9,920 bases of DNA, taken from assembly GCA_964470345.1 (NCBI GenBank), contig CAYYBE010000018.1, positions 1 through 9,920 of the forward strand. The letters are read 5' to 3'. A program made the position numbers and the translations under genes. This DNA comes from CAYYBE01 sp964470345 (GTDB taxonomy: Bacteria > Babelota > Babeliae > Babelales > Babelaceae). The notes beneath the pieces were generated by a model. The model saw nothing but the letters and a program-made list of their open reading frames with translations, was not told the DNA's origin and ran no database searches. Below are positions 4,748 through 9,920 of the stretch, one piece after another (the stretch's first letter is position 1; each line of letters begins with the position of its first letter).

Positions 4748-6748
4748 ATGAAGATGGGACATTGCAAAACCACATCAGCAACATATCTCATGATACTTGC
4801 TTCTCTCAGTTTGATCTGGGCACCAGCCGTATCCGGTAGCTTTGGGACACTATTTCAGTTGAAAGAAGCCAAACCATTGGCCGTCTCCACAGGGTTTGCC
4901 AGCACTACCAACACGCTTGCTACCAGCGCTGTAGCCCAATGGATCAATCAGCACCGCGCTCTTACTATCACAACGACCGTCGCCGCCATCGGTCTTGTCG
5001 CTGCATTTGCCTATGTAATAAAAAAATATCGAGACAACCAACCACCAATCATACCACCTGCACCGCCCGTGCCACCCGTGGATCCTGCCCGTTACGTACG
5101 ACCAATACCGCAAGCTCCTCCTGTACCAATATTCATTCCCTTCACCGTTGATGAGCTCAATGCTACGCTCCCGGCAACAGTCCAAGGGCAGGGCCGAGTA
5201 AGCAGAGTTGTGCAACAACCTACAGAAAACATGATTCCAATACCTGCATCGCCCACACCCATTATTGCAACGCTTATGCACCTTCAACGTGGACCATTGC
5301 GAGCAGCGCCTCAGCGACCAATTGCTCATCGAGTGACAGCAAGTCCATCATCATCGAGCAATTCAACAAGCTCTTATACAGACCGGCTCACTAAAGTTTT
5401 GGCGCTCCCCCAAAATCCCACCTCAAACGCTACGTCAAGCTCAGCCCCGGCAATACGATCCCCCATAGCACCATCAAGTAGCTCTGCGACAACTGCTCCC
5501 ACCCCAATTTACCCTGTTGAACCATCGTCACACACGGTGTTGAGCAGCTCAACTTCAAGCTCAACAACGTCACCCTCACAAGGTAGGCGGTCACCAAGCG
5601 CTTCTATTAAAGCTGACGCTGATTACAGAGAAGGCATTATTAAAGCGTTATCCGATCTCACCCCACTCTTAAGAGAACAGATACAAACCACACTCAACTA
5701 TCTGCCTCAAAAAACAATTCAGCTTTCACCAGAAATAAAAGCTCGACTGGGATTTGCAAATAATCTTACCCCAGAACAGCTGCAAGAGAAGCTCAGAGAA
5801 ATTTGTGGGCGATATAATGCGGGGAGAGAACTCTTCAAAAAAGCCTTCTTAAACTGTCAAAGGTTGACTGAAAACAACCGTGAACTTAGCGAAAAAATGA
5901 TCTGCAACCTTTTATGGTTTTTCTATCTGTACGGAGGATTGCAAGATAATGCCTATGTATTCGAAGAAGGAACCTTTACCCTCGTCGGCAATCGCAACGG
6001 TCAAGATAATGCCTCATTAGAAAATCTCTTAGGTTTTTGCCGAGCTTCAGGAGCAAAAGAACGGTTAGCCTCACACTTTGCAGGATGGACATCATTTGGC
6101 ATTGATATTGGAGCAGCCCCCCTTCCTCCCGCGGGCAAGCAACATCTTCTTTTGGGTAAAGGTGAGAACGAAAGTGCAAACAGAATGTATTTCAAGCCAG
6201 AAAATTACGGAGTTAGCGGTTTATGGAATATGTTTATGCACGGAGTGGAATATGGAACATCACTCGTAAGAAAAATCACTGCAGTCAGAAAAGTTATTAA
6301 CGACTATATCATAACATTCCCATCAGATGACGGCGAGGGCTATAAGAAAGAGCGTTGCCCAGCAGATATCGTCAAAAAACTCAGTACAGCTGCAACAACA
6401 ATCAAACAGCTGCACTTGGAACAAAACCACAACGAAGAAGAGACAAAAATAATCTCTGAAGCGGTTGCATATCTAGAACATCCACAACAGATCTATAAAG
6501 CGATTGAGGCCCTAACGAACTTACAAAAAAGAGTCACCGAACGCCAAGACGAATCTAAAGACATGGAGCAATACAGCCAATTTGAAGCAGTAAAAAGGTG
6601 CATACAAGGCACTATCGAAGCAATCGCTGAACAATACCCTAATGACTTTGCAATACGGTGTGGAAATGAACCTTGTTTCAGAGTACAAGATCTGATAAAT
6701 GCACCATCAATGGTACCTTCCGCTGATGGAACCTGTTTGCTTGCATAG
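4748..6748 (+). CDS. large membrane-anchored protein, paralogue B, with unrecognised helical C-terminal region and CaaX-like end
   Basis: I do not recognise this 666-aa protein. Regions in order: signal-like segment (basic MKMGHCK, hydrophobic about 12-27, possible cleavage near AVSG 27-30); polar stretch with AQWI at 63-66; transmembrane helix about 72-91 ending VIKKYR (90-95); proline-rich stretch 99-131 (PPAPPVPPVDP and PIPQAPPVP); a long Ser/Thr/Pro linker to about 288; then an ordered, mostly helical region from about 291 to 650. That region includes TPEQLQEKLREICGRYNAGRE at 341-361, an LGKGE...RMYFKPENYG segment (469-488) and a charged, possibly coiled-coil part 540-630. The last four residues are Cys-Leu-Leu-Ala. 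Residues 1-95 align without gaps to the upstream gene, indicating duplication. ATG 4748 follows AGGGGAA (4736-4742) by 5 nt. A probable terminator overlaps its stop. A surface protein or host-directed effector is my inference; no enzyme motif is evident. Confidence 0.8.
   Translation: MKMGHCKTTSATYLMILASLSLIWAPAVSGSFGTLFQLKEAKPLAVSTGFASTTNTLATSAVAQWINQHRALTITTTVAAIGLVAAFAYVIKKYRDNQPPIIPPAPPVPPVDPARYVRPIPQAPPVPIFIPFTVDELNATLPATVQGQGRVSRVVQQPTENMIPIPASPTPIIATLMHLQRGPLRAAPQRPIAHRVTASPSSSSNSTSSYTDRLTKVLALPQNPTSNATSSSAPAIRSPIAPSSSSATTAPTPIYPVEPSSHTVLSSSTSSSTTSPSQGRRSPSASIKADADYREGIIKALSDLTPLLREQIQTTLNYLPQKTIQLSPEIKARLGFANNLTPEQLQEKLREICGRYNAGRELFKKAFLNCQRLTENNRELSEKMICNLLWFFYLYGGLQDNAYVFEEGTFTLVGNRNGQDNASLENLLGFCRASGAKERLASHFAGWTSFGIDIGAAPLPPAGKQHLLLGKGENESANRMYFKPENYGVSGLWNMFMHGVEYGTSLVRKITAVRKVINDYIITFPSDDGEGYKKERCPADIVKKLSTAATTIKQLHLEQNHNEEETKIISEAVAYLEHPQQIYKAIEALTNLQKRVTERQDESKDMEQYSQFEAVKRCIQGTIEAIAEQYPNDFAIRCGNEPCFRVQDLINAPSMVPSADGTCLLA
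5042..5140 (+). other. proline-rich segment of paralogue B (residues 99-131)
   Basis: Codons 99-131 encode a stretch that is about half proline, including PPAPPVPP and QAPPVP. It directly follows the basic end of the membrane helix and leads into the Ser/Thr-rich linker. Such sequence forms extended polyproline helices, useful as a stiff spacer or as a docking site for proline-binding domains. Which applies is unknown. Confidence 0.7.
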
Positions 6749-6759
6749 GTTCTGTTTTT
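6726..6759 (+). terminator. probable intrinsic terminator overlapping the stop of paralogue B
   Basis: GAACCT (6729-6734) pairs perfectly with AGGTTC (6747-6752). Wobble and A-T pairs extend the stem on both sides (6726-6728 with 6753-6755; G6735-T6746 and T6736-A6745), leaving an 8-nt loop. TTTTT follows at 6755-6759. The TAG stop (6746-6748) lies inside the 3' arm. The core is modest in GC, so efficiency is uncertain. Confidence 0.5.
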
Positions 6760-6762
6760 CAC

Positions 6763-6815
6763 TACGTTTGGTATGCTCAGAGAGTTCAATTTTTTGAGTA
6801 GTTCCACCAAACGTA
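6763..6815. repeat. 10-bp perfect inverted repeat just upstream of dnaE
   Basis: TACGTTTGGT (6763-6772) and ACCAAACGTA (6806-6815) are exact reverse complements separated by 33 nt. The right arm ends 7 nt before the dnaE ATG and touches its weak ribosome site. The arms could be paired operator half-sites around the start of transcription or an RNA stem controlling dnaE translation. The sequence alone does not decide. Confidence 0.6.
6769..6777 (+). promoter_or_regulatory. candidate extended -10 promoter for dnaE
   Basis: TGG-TATGCT resembles an extended -10 element (TGn followed by a 4-of-6 match to TATAAT). No good -35 box sits 16-18 bases upstream. Transcription would begin near 6784, leaving a leader of about 40 nt that contains only the right arm of the inverted repeat. 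This would favour a DNA-operator reading of that repeat. Confidence 0.28.
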
Positions 6816-6822
6816 AGAGACC

Positions 6823-9800
6823 ATGGCCGAGCAGCATTTTACTCACCTACACTTGCATACCGAATTTTCACTCCTCGACGGGGCAATTAGCCTCGATCGA
6901 TTAGTGCAGTTTGGTGTCGACAATAAGCTCAAAGCGCTCACCATCACCGACCACGGCAATATTTTTGCTGCCGTAAAATTTTTTCAACAGGCAAAAAAAG
7001 CAAAAATTAAACCGATCTTGGGCTTGGAAACATATTTTACTGAAGATGCAAACATCAAAAATGCTCAAAACAAATATCATCACTTAACCCTCTTGGTACA
7101 GAACGCCACCGGCTATAAAAACCTGTGTAAGCTGATCGAATTTTCATATGAAAAAGGGTTTTATTTTAAACCACGCATCGACTACGCAATTTTAGAAAAA
7201 CACTCAGAAGGGCTTATTGCCCTCTCCGGCTGCTTGGGTGGGCATATTCCCTCATTACTCACACAGGGCAATGACGAACAGGCAGAAAAATACATCGACT
7301 GGTATCTTGAACATTTTGGACCAGAACGCTTCTTTTTGGAAGTCCAACCAACCAGTGCACTGGAAGAAGATGCTTCGCACGAACTCAAAGAAGATCACGC
7401 GGTCCTGCAAAAACAGTTAAATGAAAAGCTGTTTGCTATCGGCGCACGCAAGAATATCCGAGTTGTCGCAACGGCCGACTGCCACTACGTCACCAAAGAA
7501 GATCGCGATGCTCATGAAGTCATGCTTTCAATCCAAACGCACCATAAATTGAGCGATCCTGATCGATTCTCGTTCGGCGACTGTTCGGTCTACATGCGAA
7601 CCGCCGACGAGATGCTTGAGATCTTTCCCGAACATCCTGAAGCAATCTGGAACAGTGGACATATCGCTGACCTGTGCTCGTTTGATTTTGAAACAAAAAA
7701 ATTATTTTTCCCCACATTCCCACTGCCCGAAAATACTACCGACGAAGCCTATTTCAGAATGCTCTGTCAGCAAGGGCTTGAAGAGCTGCATAGTAAAGAA
7801 CGATTTCCGCAAGCAGAGCTTCCAGCCTATCAAGCGCGGCTCGATCTTGAGATGGAGCTTATTATCAAGATGGGCTTTGTGGGCTACTTTTTGGTGGTAA
7901 GTGATTTTATTCAGTGGTCAAAGAAGAACAATGTCCCGGTTGGTCCCGGTCGTGGATCAGCGGCAGGCTCATTGGTAGCATGGGCACTCAAAATTACCGA
8001 TATTGACCCACTCAAATATAACTTGCTCTTTGAGCGATTTTTAAATCCGGAACGGGTGTCGATGCCTGATATCGATATCGACTTCTGTATTGAAGGACGT
8101 GAACGAGTCATCGATTACGTTCGTGACCGGTATGGACATGATCACGTCTGCCAGATTATTACCTTCGGTACGATGATGGCCAAAGGAGTTATTAAAGACG
8201 TTGCACGTGTTTTAGGATTCCCGTTTGAAGATTCTAATGCGATCACCGATCTAATTCCTGAACAACTTAAGATCACGCTTAAAGAGGCTATTGAGCAAGA
8301 ACCACGGCTGCAAGCTTTGATTAAAAGCAATGCTGAAGTCGCCCATCTGTTTGACTTAGCATTTCGGCTTGAAGGTCTTACGCGCCACGCCTCAAAGCAT
8401 GCTGCCGGCATTGTTATTACGCCACAGCCGGTCAGTGACATGCTCCCCGTCTATATCCCGCCAAAGACCACGGAACTGGTTACACAGTTTGCAATGACCG
8501 AGCTTGAAACACTTGGCTTTTTAAAGATGGATTTTTTGGGGCTGAAAAACTTAACGTTGATTGCACGAGCACAGGCGCTTATTGAAAAAAATCACAAAAT
8601 AGCGCTTGATCTGAGCAAAATTCCGATGGACGATGCAAAAACTTTTGCATTGATTTGTAAAGGAGACACTTCAGGCGTCTTCCAATTAGAATCGAACGGC
8701 CTGAAAGATGTTTTGCGCCGTTTAATCCCCGACAAGTTTGAAGACATCATCGCCGTTAACGCGCTCTATCGCCCCGGACCACTCGGCTCTGGCATGGTCG
8801 ATGATTTTATTGAACGGCGCCATGGCCGCCAGAAGATTACGTACCTCTTTCCTGAACTCCAAGCAGTGCTTGAAGAAACCTATGGGGTTATTGTCTACCA
8901 AGAACAGGTTATGAAGATTGCCTCGGTTATTGGTGGCTTTAGTCTTGGAGAAGCTGATATTCTCCGCAGAGCCATGGGAAAGAAAAAAGCAGAAGTGATG
9001 GCTGAGCAGCGCACAATCTTTGTCGAGCGGGCGATTAAGCGCGAATTTAATGGCAAACGAGCCGGAGAGCTCTTTGACTTAATGGCATACTTTGCCGGCT
9101 ATGGTTTTAATAAATCCCACTCAGCAGCCTATGCACTTTTGGCCTATCAAACAGCGTACTTGAAAGCTAATTATCCAGCTGAGTTTATGGCCTGCTTGAT
9201 TTCGCTTGAAGCTTCTGATGCAGAAAAGATGTCCTTCTATCTTGATGAAGCAAAAGATATGGGGATTGCGATTTTGCCGCCTGATATTAATAATTCTGAA
9301 GCACAATTTTCTGTTATTAACGGCAAAATTCTGTTTGGACTCCAAGGGATCAAGAACGTTGGGATGGCAGCGCTTGAAGAAATTACACTGCAACGCATAA
9401 AAGCGTCGTTTAAAGATATAATAGATTTTTGCCTACGCGTCGATTTGCGCACCGTCAATAAACGGGTTATCGAAAGCCTTATCTGCGCTGGCGCCTTTGA
9501 TCCATTGCCGGGCAATCGCGCACAAAAGCATGAAGCGCTCAGTGAGATTATGGAACGCTCAGCAGAAGCAAAAAAAATCGCTGAAACGGGACAGCTCGGG
9601 CTTTTCTCATCACAAGGTTCATCAGCAACACCATCGATCAGTTATACGTTACCCGCAATCCAAGAATGGACCGACTCAATTAAACTTGAAAAAGAAAAAG
9701 AGGTCGTCGGTGTCTATGTGAGTGGACAACCGCTTGATGCCTACAAATTTTATCTTAAAGCGCTCAATCTCTGCCCTTTTGCTAGCGTGCCACATAGTGA

Positions 9801-9920
9801 AACGGAACAGGTCATCGCCTGTGGCATTGTTAAAAGCATGCGGGCAATTGTCACCAAAAAAGGTGACCCTATGGCCTTTTTGCAACTTGAGGACTATTCG
9901 GGCAAAGCAGAAATTATCGT
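6823..9920 (+). CDS. dnaE: DnaE, DNA polymerase III alpha subunit (3' end outside window)
   Basis: This is the replicative polymerase catalytic subunit of the DnaE type; 1032 complete codons are visible without a stop or frameshift. Domains in order: PHP domain with HLHLHTEFSLLDG (8-20), ITDHGN (41-46), GLETYF (67-72), LSGCLGG (134-140) and ATADCHY (216-222); the C-family polymerase core with VGPGRGSAAG (373-382), the acidic cluster MPDIDIDF (414-421), KMDFLGL (568-574, third catalytic Asp D570), ALYRPGPL (647-654), VYQEQVM (691-697) and GYGFNKSH (759-766); a helix-hairpin-helix-like region near 838-860; a clamp-binding motif QLGLF (924-928); and the beginning of an OB domain (from about 990) cut by the window edge. 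DnaE proteins are typically about 1100-1200 aa, so most is present. ATG 6823 is preceded by AAGAGA (6815-6820), a weak ribosome site. It is separated from the upstream gene by a likely terminator, so probably has its own promoter. Confidence 0.98.
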   Translation, partial: MAEQHFTHLHLHTEFSLLDGAISLDRLVQFGVDNKLKALTITDHGNIFAAVKFFQQAKKAKIKPILGLETYFTEDANIKNAQNKYHHLTLLVQNATGYKNLCKLIEFSYEKGFYFKPRIDYAILEKHSEGLIALSGCLGGHIPSLLTQGNDEQAEKYIDWYLEHFGPERFFLEVQPTSALEEDASHELKEDHAVLQKQLNEKLFAIGARKNIRVVATADCHYVTKEDRDAHEVMLSIQTHHKLSDPDRFSFGDCSVYMRTADEMLEIFPEHPEAIWNSGHIADLCSFDFETKKLFFPTFPLPENTTDEAYFRMLCQQGLEELHSKERFPQAELPAYQARLDLEMELIIKMGFVGYFLVVSDFIQWSKKNNVPVGPGRGSAAGSLVAWALKITDIDPLKYNLLFERFLNPERVSMPDIDIDFCIEGRERVIDYVRDRYGHDHVCQIITFGTMMAKGVIKDVARVLGFPFEDSNAITDLIPEQLKITLKEAIEQEPRLQALIKSNAEVAHLFDLAFRLEGLTRHASKHAAGIVITPQPVSDMLPVYIPPKTTELVTQFAMTELETLGFLKMDFLGLKNLTLIARAQALIEKNHKIALDLSKIPMDDAKTFALICKGDTSGVFQLESNGLKDVLRRLIPDKFEDIIAVNALYRPGPLGSGMVDDFIERRHGRQKITYLFPELQAVLEETYGVIVYQEQVMKIASVIGGFSLGEADILRRAMGKKKAEVMAEQRTIFVERAIKREFNGKRAGELFDLMAYFAGYGFNKSHSAAYALLAYQTAYLKANYPAEFMACLISLEASDAEKMSFYLDEAKDMGIAILPPDINNSEAQFSVINGKILFGLQGIKNVGMAALEEITLQRIKASFKDIIDFCLRVDLRTVNKRVIESLICAGAFDPLPGNRAQKHEALSEIMERSAEAKKIAETGQLGLFSSQGSSATPSISYTLPAIQEWTDSIKLEKEKEVVGVYVSGQPLDAYKFYLKALNLCPFASVPHSETEQVIACGIVKSMRAIVTKKGDPMAFLQLEDYSGKAEII
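9592..9606 (+). other. beta-clamp-binding motif in DnaE
   Basis: Codons 924-928 encode QLGLF, a close match to the bacterial sliding-clamp consensus QL(S/D)LF. It lies between the helix-hairpin-helix region and the OB domain, where the internal clamp-binding motif of alpha subunits is found. It tethers the polymerase to the clamp for processive synthesis. Confidence 0.8.

Noticed and set aside
4850..5329. 159-codon open frame on the minus strand
   Set aside because: It lies wholly inside paralogue B, opposite its low-complexity region, and has Trp/Arg/Cys-rich, non-protein-like composition. It is a shadow of the Ser/Pro-rich coding strand.
1..9920. tRNA or rRNA genes, CRISPR arrays, insertion sequences, inteins in dnaE
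   Set aside because: No cloverleaf-like or rRNA-like sequence, no spaced direct repeats, no transposase-like frames and no interruption of the dnaE motifs were seen on reading through the window.

Overview
The window is plus-strand throughout: every gene I can support reads left to right. Housekeeping genes flank a 3.7 kb block of unfamiliar genes for exported proteins. Base composition is moderate (neither AT- nor GC-extreme by eye). Neither edge of the window is a gene boundary: the first gene lacks its 5' end and the last lacks its 3' end.

Layout. (1) 1-299: the C-terminal end of a DUF4143-type AAA ATPase. (2) 371-3022: a tight cluster of ruvB (Holliday-junction branch-migration motor), yebC (YebC/TACO1-family protein) and yicC (YicC-family endoribonuclease), with gaps of only 3 and 12 nt, so very probably one transcript. 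(3) 3094-6748: three genes for proteins with N-terminal export signals. They are a Sel1-repeat-like secreted protein, a 274-aa protein, and a 666-aa protein. The last two are a divergent paralogous pair. Each has a signal-like segment, an AQWI motif at residues 63-66 and a second hydrophobic segment ending in VIKK at residues 90-93, followed by long Ser/Thr/Pro-rich tails. The larger one adds a helical C-terminal region I do not recognise and ends in Cys-Leu-Leu-Ala, which fits the eukaryotic CaaX prenylation signal. (4) 6726-6822: a short spacer with a probable intrinsic terminator and a 10-bp perfect inverted repeat just ahead of the next gene. (5) 6823-9920: dnaE, the replicative DNA polymerase III alpha subunit, running off the right edge (1032 codons visible).

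Organism. A bacterium. The mix of ordinary housekeeping genes with a DUF4143 ATPase, a Sel1-like secreted protein, low-complexity membrane-anchored proteins and a possible host-prenylation signal suggests a host-associated or intracellular lineage. Dependentiae (TM6/Babeliae) living in protists would fit well, and Chlamydiae-like bacteria are an alternative. This is inference from style and content; no phylogenetic marker was compared.

How the genes relate. ruvB/yebC/yicC and dnaE serve DNA repair, translation or gene control, RNA turnover and replication. The central block looks like a lineage-specific surface or effector locus between them. The paralogous pair at 3899-6748 is the part most likely to be undescribed.
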